The position numbers and the translations under genes were made by a program. A stretch of 39,312 bases of DNA from assembly GCF_002258315.1 (NCBI RefSeq), contig NZ_NOYD01000016.1, positions 1 through 39,312 on the forward strand, in the 5' to 3' direction. The notes under the pieces were generated by a model, which saw only the letters and a program-made list of their open reading frames with translations, ran no database searches and was not told the DNA's origin. The stretch comes from Rhodococcus sp. 06-462-5 (lineage in GTDB: Bacteria > Actinomycetota > Actinomycetes > Mycobacteriales > Mycobacteriaceae). Of this stretch, positions 15,704-24,406 are shown in pieces; the first letter of the stretch is position 1; the number at the start of each line of letters is the position of its first letter.

Positions 15704-17629
15704 TTGAGTACCGAACAGCTCGAATTCCAGGCGGAGACGCGTCAGCTCCTGGATCTGATGGTGCACTCCATCTACTCCAACAAGGACAGCTTTCTCCGTG
15801 AACTGATCTCCAACTCCTCGGACGCGCTGGACAAGCTGCGCCTGGAGTCGTACCGCAACAAGGACCTGGACGTCGACGTCTCGGATCTGCACATCGAGAT
15901 CGACATCGACTCCGCGGCCCGCACCCTCACCATCCGCGACAACGGCATCGGCATGTCCCGCGCCGAGGTCATCGACCTCATCGGCACGCTCGCCAAGTCC
16001 GGCACCGCCGAGGTACGCAAGAAGCTCAAGGAAGCCAAGGACGCGGCTGCCTCGGAGGAGCTGATCGGCCAGTTCGGCATCGGCTTCTACTCCACGTTCA
16101 TGGTGGCCGAGAAGGTCACGCTGCTCACCCGCAAGGCCGGCGAGAGCACGGCGACGAAGTGGGAGTCCACCGGCGAGGGCACCTACGAGATCACCGACGT
16201 CGACGACGCCCCGCAGGGCTCCTCGGTGACGCTGGCACTCAAGCCCGCCGACGAGGAGGACCACCTCCACGACTACGCGTCCGAGCGCAAGATCAAGGAA
16301 CTGGTCAAGAAGTACTCCGACTTCATCGCCTGGCCCATTCGCATCGACGTCGAGAAGCGCGTCAAGAGCGAAGAGGAAGGCGGCGAGGACACCGTCACGA
16401 TCGAGACCGAAACGATCAACTCGCAGAAGGCGCTGTGGACCCGCTCCAAGGACGAGGTGTCCGAGGAGGAGTACAAGGAGTTCTACAAGCACGTCAGCCA
16501 CGCCTGGGACGAGCCGCTCGAGGTCATCCCGTTCAAGGCCGAGGGCACGTTCGAATACCAAGCGCTGCTGTTCATTCCGTCGCAGGCACCGTTCGACCTG
16601 TTCATGCGCGAGAGCAAGGCGGGCGTGCACCTGTACGTCAAGCGCGTGTTCATCATGGACGACTCGCAGGAACTGCTGCCCGAGTACCTGCGGTTCGTCA
16701 AGGGTGTCGTCGACGCAGCGGACCTCTCGCTCAACGTCTCTCGCGAAATCCTGCAGCAGGACCGGCAGATCCGCGCGATCCGTCGTCGCCTCACCAAGAA
16801 GGTGCTCTCCACGGTCAAGGAGCTGCAGAGCGAGCAGCCCGACAAGTACAAGACGCTGTGGTCGCAGTTCGGAACGGTCCTCAAGGAGGGCCTGATCTCC
16901 GACAGCGACAACCGCGAAACCCTGCTGGGCATCGCGTCGTTCGCGTCCACCAACTCCGAGGAGGGCGTGACCACCCTCGCCGAGTACGTGGACCGGATGA
17001 AGGACGGCCAGCAGCAGATCTACTACATGACGGGCGAATCCCGTCAGCAGATCGAGAGCTCCCCGCACATGGAGGCCTTCAAGGCTCGCGGGCTCGAGGT
17101 GCTGCTGCTCACCGATTCGGTCGACGAGGTGTGGGTCGGCAACGTCACCGACTTCGACGGAAAGTCGTTCCAGTCCATCGCCAAGGGCGAGGTGGACCTC
17201 GACACCGAAGAGGAGAAGAAGGAGTCCGAGGCCAAGCGCGAGGAGCAGGACAAAGAGTTCGCGGACCTGCTCACCTGGCTCACCGAGACACTCGGTGAGG
17301 ACGTCAAGGAGGTGCGCCTGTCGACGCGTCTGACGACGTCACCGGCCTGCGTCGTCGGCGACGAGTTCAGCTTCTCCCCGCAGCTCGAGAAGATGTACAA
17401 GGCGTCGGGGCAGTTCGTGCCGACCTCGAAGCGCATTCTCGAACTCAACCCGACCCACGATCTGGTGACGGGATTGAAGAAGGCCCGCGAGGATCGCAGC
17501 GACGATCCGCACCTCGCCGAGACCGCCGAATTGCTGTACGCGACGGCACTTCTCGCCGAGGGAACCGAGCTCAAGGACCCTGCGAAGTTCTCCCGATTGC
17601 TGGCGGATCGGTTGACGCGCACCATCTGA
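15704..17629 (+). CDS. htpG: Molecular chaperone HtpG (Hsp90)
   Basis: A 641-residue Hsp90 when started at TTG 15704 (product MSTEQLEFQAETRQLL), the point where HtpG proteins normally begin. A run of AAGGGGAG lies directly upstream at 15693-15700. The frame also opens with TTG at 15683, but that would place the ribosome site inside the gene. ATP-binding motifs are clear: 'ELISNSSDALDKLR', 'DNGIGMS' and 'GQFGIGFYS'; the middle-domain catalytic Arg region 'SLNVSREILQQD' is also present. It is a cytoplasmic ATP-dependent chaperone of the stress response. No HAIR (HspR) or CIRCE (HrcA) element was seen in the 94-base gap upstream. A possible -10 (TAGAAT) sits at 15664-15669. Confidence 0.97.
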   Translation: MSTEQLEFQAETRQLLDLMVHSIYSNKDSFLRELISNSSDALDKLRLESYRNKDLDVDVSDLHIEIDIDSAARTLTIRDNGIGMSRAEVIDLIGTLAKSGTAEVRKKLKEAKDAAASEELIGQFGIGFYSTFMVAEKVTLLTRKAGESTATKWESTGEGTYEITDVDDAPQGSSVTLALKPADEEDHLHDYASERKIKELVKKYSDFIAWPIRIDVEKRVKSEEEGGEDTVTIETETINSQKALWTRSKDEVSEEEYKEFYKHVSHAWDEPLEVIPFKAEGTFEYQALLFIPSQAPFDLFMRESKAGVHLYVKRVFIMDDSQELLPEYLRFVKGVVDAADLSLNVSREILQQDRQIRAIRRRLTKKVLSTVKELQSEQPDKYKTLWSQFGTVLKEGLISDSDNRETLLGIASFASTNSEEGVTTLAEYVDRMKDGQQQIYYMTGESRQQIESSPHMEAFKARGLEVLLLTDSVDEVWVGNVTDFDGKSFQSIAKGEVDLDTEEEKKESEAKREEQDKEFADLLTWLTETLGEDVKEVRLSTRLTTSPACVVGDEFSFSPQLEKMYKASGQFVPTSKRILELNPTHDLVTGLKKAREDRSDDPHLAETAELLYATALLAEGTELKDPAKFSRLLADRLTRTI

Positions 17630-17702
17630 GTGCCTGCGGCAGTGGTGTGGTTATGTGCCCTGGGCGGCGCACAACCACACCACTGCGGCGCAGCCGCACT
17701 CA
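17627..17702. terminator. Bidirectional hairpin between htpG and the NCS1 permease
   Basis: Left arm 17627-17659 pairs with right arm 17666-17702 around a 6-base loop. The core 21-bp stem (17639-17659 with 17666-17686) has only two non-Watson-Crick positions. CTGCG/CGCAG and TGAGTGC/GCACTCA extend it through two 2-base bulges on the right arm. The outermost bases are the stop codons of both convergent genes (TGA 17627-17629; TCA 17700-17702). No U-run follows on either strand. Confidence 0.8.
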
Positions 17703-19346
17703 CTGCGGAGGCAGGATGTGCTCCCCCGTCTTGTCGGTGCTCAGCGACAGTGAACTGATGTACTGCTTCTCCCCGTTCGGCCCCGGCACGTTGGATGCGA
17801 TCATGTCGGGTCGCTCGAATTCCATGCCGCTGACGTGGCACATCACGAGCGCGTCGGACGGGTTGCCGTGCTCGTCGAACATCGGCAGATCGATACCGTC
17901 ATCGGTGCGTCGCAGGTAGTACTTACCCTTGGTCGCCACCGCCAGGATGGGCGGAAGAACAAGTGCGAGTACAAGAGCCACGATCGGTGAGTAGGGCTTG
18001 ATCGCAGATCCGAATGCGCCGAAGAAGACGAGAATCGACAGGATCGCCGATGCTGCCATCGATCCGAAGCCGACCGGATTGATGTTGTAGAGCATGCCGC
18101 GTCGGAACTCGGGCACCTTGGGCGAGAGCCCCAGAATGTACTTGTTGAACACGATGTCCGACGCCACCACGGCAATCCACGCGATACCGCAATTGGCGTA
18201 GAAGCCGAGGATGCTGTTGAGGAAGTCGAACATGTTGGCTTCCATCAGGATCAGTGCGATGGCAAGGTTGAACAGCACGAACACCATGCGGCCCGGGTAC
18301 GTCTTGGTGAGGCGGGTGTAGGAGTTGGTCCACGCCAGCGACCCGGAGTAGGCGTTGGTGACGTTGATCTTGATCTGGCTGATGACCACCAGGATCACCG
18401 CGAGGGTCATCGCCAGCCAGCCCGGCATGAAGTTCTCGTAGATCTCGAGGAACTGGTGCACCGGCTCGTTGGCGATGGTCGAACCGTCGACGACGTTGGC
18501 AATGAGGTACACGGCGAGGAACAGGCCGACGACCTGCTTGAGCGCGCCGAAGATGACCCAGCCAGGACCCGCGAGAAGCACTGCCGTCCACCAGCGTCGG
18601 GAGTTCTCGGGAGTCTTGGGCGGCATGAACCGCAGGTAGTCGATCTGCTCGGCGATCTGCGCGATCAACGACAGACACACGCCTGCCGCGAGCATCACCG
18701 ATCCGATGTTGACGCCTTTGCCGTCGGCACCGTCCTGACCGCCGTAGGCGAAGAACTCCCCGACCGAATCGGGATTGCTGATCACCAGGTAGACGAACGG
18801 CAGCACCATCAGCACCAGCCACAGCGGAGTGGTCCAGACCTGAAGCTTGGCAAGGGCTTTCATGCCGTAGATGACCAATGGGATCACCATGATCGTGGAT
18901 ACCGCGTACCCGATGGGCAAAGGAATTCCGAGCCCCAGTTCGAGCCCCTGCGCCATGATCGAACCTTCGAGCGCGAAGAAGATGAACGTGAACGTCGCGA
19001 AGATGACGTTGGTGACCACTGATCCGTAGTAGCCGAATCCGCTTCCGCGAGTGATCAGGTCGAGGTCGATGTTGTAGCGGGCAGCGTAGTAGGCGAGCGG
19101 AAGTCCGGTCAGGAAGATCACGACCGCGAACACCAGGATGCCCCAGAGTGCGTTGCCGGTTCCGTACGAGATTCCGATGTTGGCACCGATGGCGAAGTCC
19201 GCGAGATACGCGATTCCGCCGAGCGCGGACGTCGCGACAACACCGGTTCCCCATTTACGGTAGCTACGCGGCGCGAAGCGCAGCGTGTAGTCCTCGAGCG
19301 TCTCTTTGAGCGCGGTGTCTGTCGGCGCTGGTTGTACGGCGGTCAT
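17700..19346 (-). CDS. NCS1-family nucleobase/cytosine permease
   Basis: A 548-residue permease with about 12 membrane helices, of the purine-cytosine permease (Transp_cyt_pur) family. The N-terminus 'EDYTLRFAPRSYRKWG' precedes helix 1. 'NIGISYGTGNALWGIL' and 'DLITRGSGFGYYGSV' are typical of helices 1-3, and 'NVTNAYSGSLAWTNSYTRL' of the helix 8 region. It should import a nucleobase, hydantoin or allantoin-like compound with a cation. A hydrophilic tail of about 65 residues follows the last helix. It is convergent with htpG; both stop codons form the base of one hairpin. No catabolic genes for a nucleobase are beside it, so the substrate cannot be given. Confidence 0.88.
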   Translation of the reverse strand: MTAVQPAPTDTALKETLEDYTLRFAPRSYRKWGTGVVATSALGGIAYLADFAIGANIGISYGTGNALWGILVFAVVIFLTGLPLAYYAARYNIDLDLITRGSGFGYYGSVVTNVIFATFTFIFFALEGSIMAQGLELGLGIPLPIGYAVSTIMVIPLVIYGMKALAKLQVWTTPLWLVLMVLPFVYLVISNPDSVGEFFAYGGQDGADGKGVNIGSVMLAAGVCLSLIAQIAEQIDYLRFMPPKTPENSRRWWTAVLLAGPGWVIFGALKQVVGLFLAVYLIANVVDGSTIANEPVHQFLEIYENFMPGWLAMTLAVILVVISQIKINVTNAYSGSLAWTNSYTRLTKTYPGRMVFVLFNLAIALILMEANMFDFLNSILGFYANCGIAWIAVVASDIVFNKYILGLSPKVPEFRRGMLYNINPVGFGSMAASAILSILVFFGAFGSAIKPYSPIVALVLALVLPPILAVATKGKYYLRRTDDGIDLPMFDEHGNPSDALVMCHVSGMEFERPDMIASNVPGPNGEKQYISSLSLSTDKTGEHILPPQ

Positions 19347-19408
19347 GGGTCAACAACGTAGAACCGCCACGTTGCCGGGGTGTCTTGCGCGGATGTAGCT
19401 ACTGTTAC

Positions 19409-20716
19409 TCAATCCGGCGATTCGGACATGCGCCCCGGAATCGACCGAGGCGCTCCGCCGCACGCGTCGGTCACCAGCGCGATGAGGCTCGCCAGCACCG
19501 GAGCCCGCATCACCCAACCCACCATCGCCCAGCCCAGATTCAGATGCTCGAGTGCGCACCCGACGGCGCGGGTGCCGTCGGCGACGACGCGGCCGTCGGC
19601 GCTCTCGTATCGAATGCGGCGCAACTCGCTCGGGTGATTCTCCGCGGCCGCGACGACCAGTCCAGCCGACGACCTTCGCTCGAACCACGGTCCGACAGCA
19701 CTGCACGGATCGCAGGTGACCGACGCAAACAGCGTGCCCGACGCGCGATCCGCGGTCGGGTTCCATCGTGGGATCCAGTCACGCACGGTCGATCGGTACT
19801 CGCGCCACGCTGGTCCGAATCGGTCGTCCAGATGGCCCTTTTCGTTCCAGGCAGCGAGTCCGCTGCTGAAGGCGACGCCCGTCAGCGCAGCCAGGAGCAG
19901 AACGAGTTCGCCGATCAGCAGAGCCGCCGATGCCAGAATCAGCACGGCGCACAACTGCATCGGATTCGCCACGTATGCATAGGGACCCGAGACCACGAGC
20001 CTGCTGGGTGGGTCCCACGGAAAGGGAGTACCGCCGCCGATGACGGCGAAATCCCACACGGCGCGCAGGGCGACGATGCCGAGCAGTGCGATCAGCTGGA
20101 TCGTCACCGAATCCAGTGGCCCTCCGATGTCGGCGAGAACAGCCGCCCACGTCTGCCCGGTCGCCTCGAAGGCCGCGGAGGGAATCACGAAGAGCAGCAA
20201 CGCCGCGAACAGCACCATCTGCAGCAGCACCCGAACCCGCAGCGCTCGCCCAGATGCCGTCAGCATGCCGAGAGCCGTTGCCGGAAGCAGACATACGAGA
20301 AGGGCGAGCACTTCGCCCCACCACCACGACGGCTTCAGGACCACCAGGGGCTCGAGACTGCCCATCACCAGAACGTCGGCGGTGACAAGAACCGCGAGGA
20401 TCGGCAGCGGATTCACCCAGCGGGACAACAGAATCGGCACAGCTCCCCACAACAGTGCCCAGCCGAGAATCACGTCGATCGGCACCTCGGACCACGCGAG
20501 ACCCTCGGTTCCGAAACTCCACCAGTCGAGCCGAACCGCCAGCGCATTGATCGGCAGCAGACTCACCGCACTCCACAGCAACCCCAACACCGCGGCACCG
20601 CGTACGCGCTTGTCGACCACGGCAATCCACAGCGCCGCAACCGATATCAGTGGCACCATCAACACCGCCGCTCGCAGTACCGCGATGTCGAGACCGGTCT
20701 GCATCGCTGCGCTCAC
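19409..20716 (-). CDS. Polytopic membrane protein with ICMT-like and DCC-like domains
   Basis: A 435-residue protein with three parts. About 7-8 N-terminal membrane helices (1-230) are unrecognised. An isoprenylcysteine-methyltransferase-like (ICMT/PEMT) segment follows, with the cofactor-region signature 'SGPYAYVANPM' at about 243-253 and the C-terminal 'AWREYRSTVRDWIPRW'. The C-terminal segment resembles DUF393/DCC thiol-disulfide proteins, with CDPC at about 335-338. The GTG start at 20716 overlaps the previous stop by 4 bases (GTGA); an ATG at 20704 is an alternative. It is the third gene of a sigma-factor operon. The methyltransferase and redox calls are by motif only; the acceptor is unknown. 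Confidence 0.72.
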   Translation of the reverse strand: MSAAMQTGLDIAVLRAAVLMVPLISVAALWIAVVDKRVRGAAVLGLLWSAVSLLPINALAVRLDWWSFGTEGLAWSEVPIDVILGWALLWGAVPILLSRWVNPLPILAVLVTADVLVMGSLEPLVVLKPSWWWGEVLALLVCLLPATALGMLTASGRALRVRVLLQMVLFAALLLFVIPSAAFEATGQTWAAVLADIGGPLDSVTIQLIALLGIVALRAVWDFAVIGGGTPFPWDPPSRLVVSGPYAYVANPMQLCAVLILASAALLIGELVLLLAALTGVAFSSGLAAWNEKGHLDDRFGPAWREYRSTVRDWIPRWNPTADRASGTLFASVTCDPCSAVGPWFERRSSAGLVVAAAENHPSELRRIRYESADGRVVADGTRAVGCALEHLNLGWAMVGWVMRAPVLASLIALVTDACGGAPRSIPGRMSESPD

Positions 20717-21702
20717 GCCTGCAGGTCGAGCGAATCCAGCAGATAGCCGGCGGCCCGCTCGGCCACCATGCTCTCGATGGGACCGAAGTACCAGGCGGGC
20801 GCGAGTTCGCGATCGAAGTTCAACGTCCACGTCACCGCGGTACGACCGTCACCCCGATCGGCCCAGTCGATGTCGATCGTCTTCCAGGTCAGCCACGACG
20901 CGAGCGGGGTCGTATCGGAGACCGCGCGCAGCCGAACCGACGTCGCGGTCTGCTCGACCACCTCGAGCGTCAGCTCCGACGACTGCTCGCCCCAGTGATG
21001 TGTCGACAGCAACGCAGGGCGATGGTGCGCGCCCGCGAATTCGATGACGCGCCTGTCACCGACACGCGAGCCCTCGACCTCCCCGCCTTCGAGACGATCG
21101 TGCATCGGTGCCGGAAAGCCCCAGGACAGGATGCCCGACGGCTCGACGTCGTGAAACCGCAACGGCGAGCCGACGGCCCGAGCCACGTCGGCGGAGGAGG
21201 CGTCGAACACGCGGGTGGACGACACCGTCGAATCCGACGGAAAGGTGGTAGCGGGCAGCACGCCCTCGGAGGCCATGACCAACAGCAGTACCGGGAGAAC
21301 CGAGACCTGCAGCGTGCCACCGCCGGCCTGCTTACGCACGTATTCGACTACGGCCGCCACGAGAATGGCCACCCCGTAGAACAGGGGTGCTGCGAAGATG
21401 ACGCAGATGAAGCCTTCACCCAGCACGATCATCGACAGCAACAGGCACACCGTCACCACCTTGACCGTCGTACCGATCACCTTCCCCCACGGAGCGGACA
21501 GCACGACGACGATCGCGAGGACGGCGGGAATTCCGATGTAGAACGCAGCAGTCTGGTCCTGGCCGGTTTCCTGCAGAATTTTCCGAACGATCACGGCCGC
21601 GGTGAAGGCCAGCACGATGGCGGCCAACACCCACTGCTGACGGTTCGGTCGGTGCCGCTGCTCTGGCACGAACTCTGGCTCGGGTCCCCCTGTACCGGTC
21701 AT
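20713..21702 (-). CDS. Membrane protein with C-terminal SRPBCC-like domain
   Basis: A 329-residue protein. The N-terminal half has about five hydrophobic helices (roughly 25-150). A soluble C-terminal half (about 165-325) contains strand-helix features of the polyketide-cyclase/START fold, including 'TSVRLRAVSDTTPLASWLTWKTIDIDW', 'TAVTWTLNFDRELAPAWYFGP' and a final helix 'ESMVAERAAGYLLDSLDL'. It starts 45 bases after the SigD-like gene and overlaps the next gene by 4 bases, so the three are probably co-transcribed. I do not recognise the family. It occupies the position where an anti-sigma factor is often found, but no zinc-binding or RsdA-like segment is visible. Confidence 0.8.
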   Translation of the reverse strand: MTGTGGPEPEFVPEQRHRPNRQQWVLAAIVLAFTAAVIVRKILQETGQDQTAAFYIGIPAVLAIVVVLSAPWGKVIGTTVKVVTVCLLLSMIVLGEGFICVIFAAPLFYGVAILVAAVVEYVRKQAGGGTLQVSVLPVLLLVMASEGVLPATTFPSDSTVSSTRVFDASSADVARAVGSPLRFHDVEPSGILSWGFPAPMHDRLEGGEVEGSRVGDRRVIEFAGAHHRPALLSTHHWGEQSSELTLEVVEQTATSVRLRAVSDTTPLASWLTWKTIDIDWADRGDGRTAVTWTLNFDRELAPAWYFGPIESMVAERAAGYLLDSLDLQA

Positions 21703-21747
21703 TGTGACAGTCGATCACATCGGCGCAGGTGCCTCGCGCCGAATGAG

Positions 21748-22329
21748 TCAGGCGACTGCGGGTGCTGCCAGCAGCGAGAAGTTCGACAGTTCGGCGCGAA
21801 GCATGTTCATCGCCCGATGCTGGGCCACTCGTACGGCTCCGGCCGTCATTCCGAGCGCTTCACCGGTTTGCGGTGCCGTCAGGCCCCACACCACTCGCAT
21901 CAGGATGATCTTGCGGTATTTCGTCGGCAGGGTGTCCATCAAAGCCTGCGCGTGACTGCGCAGTTCGCCGCCGAGAGCGAGCTGCTCCGGCCCGGCTTCG
22001 GTGGATTGCTCCTCGGGCATCTCGTCGATGGAGAACGTCTGTCGCAGAACGGATTTACGACCGGCGTCGGCAAGCTTGTGAGCGGCGATCCCATACACGA
22101 AAGCCATGAAGGGCTTGCCCATGTCGCGGTACTTGGGAATGGCGGTGACCAACGCGAGGCAGACGTCCTGCACCACATCGTCCGCGGCCACGTCGAGATT
22201 CCCGATCCGGGCGGCGCAGTAGCGCCGAACCGGTGGCTGGATCAGCACCAGCACCTGTTCGAGGGCGAGTCGATCTCCCGCAACGGCGCGAGGTACAACG
22301 TCCTCCAGCCTGTCCATGCCGACACTCAT
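21748..22329 (-). CDS. sigD: SigD-like sigma-70 family (ECF-type) sigma factor
   Basis: A 193-residue sigma factor with region 2 ('DDVVQDVCLALVTAIPKYRDMG', then 'FMAFVYGIAAHKLADAGRK') and region 4 ('LPTKYRKIILMRVVWGLTAPQTGEALG', recognition helix 'TAGAVRVAQHRAMNML'). Sequence character matches mycobacterial SigD and the related ShbA group. The ATG at 22329 has GAGGAG 7 bases upstream; the frame also opens with TTG at 22350, which I reject. No anti-sigma gene of the RsdA type is adjacent. The two genes that follow encode unusual membrane proteins and may be its regulon or its regulators. The symbol is by resemblance; orthology with SigD is not proven. Confidence 0.85.
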   Translation of the reverse strand: MSVGMDRLEDVVPRAVAGDRLALEQVLVLIQPPVRRYCAARIGNLDVAADDVVQDVCLALVTAIPKYRDMGKPFMAFVYGIAAHKLADAGRKSVLRQTFSIDEMPEEQSTEAGPEQLALGGELRSHAQALMDTLPTKYRKIILMRVVWGLTAPQTGEALGMTAGAVRVAQHRAMNMLRAELSNFSLLAAPAVA

Positions 22330-22525
22330 GGCCGATCTCCTCACTGGCAACGCGCGTCCTCTCCTGAACGCTCACCAGTACTTCGGTGCCGATTCCCACC
22401 CGGCTTGGTCCGATCGGCTACCACATCGAAAGAAAATGTGATTCAGGTAACACGGCGTGTCGTGGAAGCGAAGTACCGGACAACACCGTCCTCGCAGCAC
22501 GTGTCACCCCACCCACGGAGCGCCC

Positions 22526-23473
22526 ATGATCACCAGCGAGCAGACCCATCGGATCGGTCGCCGCAGTACCGTCGCGGCCGGCGACGGAACGGCGCTGGCA
22601 GTGCGTGAGTTCGGCCATCCCGATGCGCCGCTGACCGTGGTGTTCGTGCACGGGCACTGTCTACGCATGCAGTCGTGGACCGACCTGCGTCGACAAGTGG
22701 AGCGCAGCTGGGGAGACGACGTGCGGATCGTGATGTACGACCACAGGGGTCACGGTGAATCGAACGCGGCCACGCCGGACAGCTGCACCATGGACCGACT
22801 CGGAGAAGACCTGGCCGACGTCATCCGCGCGGTGATTCCGTCCGGCCCGTTCGTCGTCGTCGGGCATTCGATGGGCGGAATGACAGCGCTGTCCTACGCG
22901 CGTCAGAACCCCGAGGCGATCGGCTCACGGCTGGTCGGGGTCGGTCTGATCGCCACGTCGGCCGGTGGGATCACCGACGACGGACTCGGCAGTTGCCTCG
23001 CGCATCCCGCGGTGTCGGCATTTCGAGCCGCTGTTCGACGCGCCCCTCGGCTGATGTCGGGTGCCAAGAAACTCAGTCGCGGCGTGTGTGCACCGATAGT
23101 GAGGACGGCCGGATGCGGATCCCGCAAGGTGAGTCCCCGGGTGGTGACGCTGGCGACGGCGATGCTCGGTGAGACGTCCATCGTGACGATGGCGGGGTTC
23201 CTCGGGGCGTTCTGCGCACTCGACGAGGTGGCAGGCCTGGCCGCCCTCGCCTCGATTCCCACCCTGGTGTTGTGCGGCTCGGACGACCTGATGACCCCGA
23301 TGCGACACTCGGAAACCCTTGCCGCCCATCTGCCCGACACCCGCCTCGTACGCGTCGCGCAGGCCGGGCACATGGTGATTCTCGAACGAGCACACGAGGT
23401 GGCCGAGGCCGTAGTCGAACTCGTGACGGCCGCCCGACGCGCGCATGTGGCAGACCTCGCACTGGCACGCTAG
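22526..23473 (+). CDS. Alpha/beta hydrolase
   Basis: A 315-residue hydrolase starting at ATG 22526 (ACGGAG five bases upstream); the frame extends to 22457, but without a better ribosome site. Fold motifs are 'FVHGHCLR' (oxyanion region), nucleophile Ser115 in 'GHSMGGM', Asp in 'LCGSDDLMTP' and His in 'AQAGHMVILE'. A lid region (about 145-215) contains several prolines and basic residues. It is probably a cytoplasmic esterase or lipase-like enzyme; the reaction is unknown. It is divergent from the SigD-like gene across about 195 bases, so the two could share regulation. A strong hairpin follows its stop. Confidence 0.9.
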   Translation: MITSEQTHRIGRRSTVAAGDGTALAVREFGHPDAPLTVVFVHGHCLRMQSWTDLRRQVERSWGDDVRIVMYDHRGHGESNAATPDSCTMDRLGEDLADVIRAVIPSGPFVVVGHSMGGMTALSYARQNPEAIGSRLVGVGLIATSAGGITDDGLGSCLAHPAVSAFRAAVRRAPRLMSGAKKLSRGVCAPIVRTAGCGSRKVSPRVVTLATAMLGETSIVTMAGFLGAFCALDEVAGLAALASIPTLVLCGSDDLMTPMRHSETLAAHLPDTRLVRVAQAGHMVILERAHEVAEAVVELVTAARRAHVADLALAR

Positions 23474-23485
23474 ACCTGTCGACGA

Positions 23486-23520
23486 CTGTGGCCCGCACCG
23501 GAATCCGGTGCGGGCCACAG
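23486..23520. terminator. Bidirectional terminator hairpin
   Basis: A perfect 16-bp GC-rich inverted repeat (CTGTGGCCCGCACCGG at 23486-23501, complement at 23505-23520) with a 3-base loop. It lies between the convergent alpha/beta hydrolase (stop 23473) and the secreted protein gene (stop 23541). No clear U-run follows. Confidence 0.85.
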
Positions 23521-23540
23521 CATGACGTGGAAAGAGAACG

Positions 23541-24215
23541 CTACTTCTTGACTGCGGGGGGAGCGTTGAGGAGCTGGATGAACTGACCTGCGTTACCTGC
23601 GATGGCACCGAGGCCACCGATGGCGGTACCGGCAAGGGACGCACCCGAGCCGAGAAGCAGTGCGCCGCCGACGCATCCGGCGACCGGTGCGGCACCGAAG
23701 AGCAGCAGGGCAGGTGCGGAGACGGTGCCTGCAGCGATGGCTCCGAGGAAGCATCCGGTGACCAGACCGGTTGCGGCTCCGAGGAATCCGCCGACCGACG
23801 CGGAGAGGCTGATGTTGTCCTTGACGCCGGAGACTGCGGCGGGCAGGTCGACCTGCTGCAGGCCGGGGAGGGTGGCGGAGACCGGGGTTGCGGCGGCGGG
23901 CGACGCGTCAGCGGTCAGGGTGGCGTGGTTTCCGTCGATGACGGCAGCGACGGGGTGCGAGAATCCGTCCACGGCAATGGCCAGCGGAACCGATTCCACC
24001 AGTGCGCCATTCGCGTCACGGACCACGAGGTGGTTGTCCTCGTTGCTCAGGGTGCCGGCCGTCGTGTCGACGAGGACCTGGTTGCCGGCCTGGGTGACGT
24101 TCCACCCGACGGCAGCGGCGGGAGCCGGTGCCGGATCCGCATAGGCGGTGCCCATGGCGGTCGTCATCGCTGCAATGACCAATGCGGACGTTGCCGCGAA
24201 TCGAGTCAGCTTCAT
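23541..24215 (-). CDS. Secreted protein with glycine-rich hydrophobic C-terminus, function unknown
   Basis: A 224-residue protein with a clear Sec signal peptide (cleavage after AYA, about residue 26), then a beta-prone domain (about 35-120) and a C-terminal half rich in Gly/Ala (about 130-215). The C-terminal half contains two Cys (in 'VTGCFLGA' and 'VAGCVGGA') and reads like a membrane-inserting hairpin. I do not recognise the family, though similar exported Ala/Gly-rich proteins are common in Rhodococcus and Nocardia. It has its own upstream gap of 191 bases after the ammonium transporter, so it probably has its own promoter. It is convergent with the alpha/beta hydrolase. Confidence 0.88.
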   Translation of the reverse strand: MKLTRFAATSALVIAAMTTAMGTAYADPAPAPAAAVGWNVTQAGNQVLVDTTAGTLSNEDNHLVVRDANGALVESVPLAIAVDGFSHPVAAVIDGNHATLTADASPAAATPVSATLPGLQQVDLPAAVSGVKDNISLSASVGGFLGAATGLVTGCFLGAIAAGTVSAPALLLFGAAPVAGCVGGALLLGSGASLAGTAIGGLGAIAGNAGQFIQLLNAPPAVKK

Positions 24216-24406
24216 GTTCCTCAGTCTTTCGTCGTGTCCATCACTCGATGCGAGCAGCGAAAAACTATGGGTGGAACACGCGGGTCAGGCGAACCGAAGG
24301 TGAACGAACGGGGTCGATCCGAACAACGATGAAACGCATCGACTCAAAAGGGACAGAACGACTTTCGAAGTCCAATCCTTTCGTAAACGACTCGCGCGGG
24401 TTGTCC

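Noticed and set aside
24360..24372. GACTT-TCG-AAGTC inverted repeat downstream of amt
   Set aside because: Too short for a confident terminator and with no U-run; could be chance.
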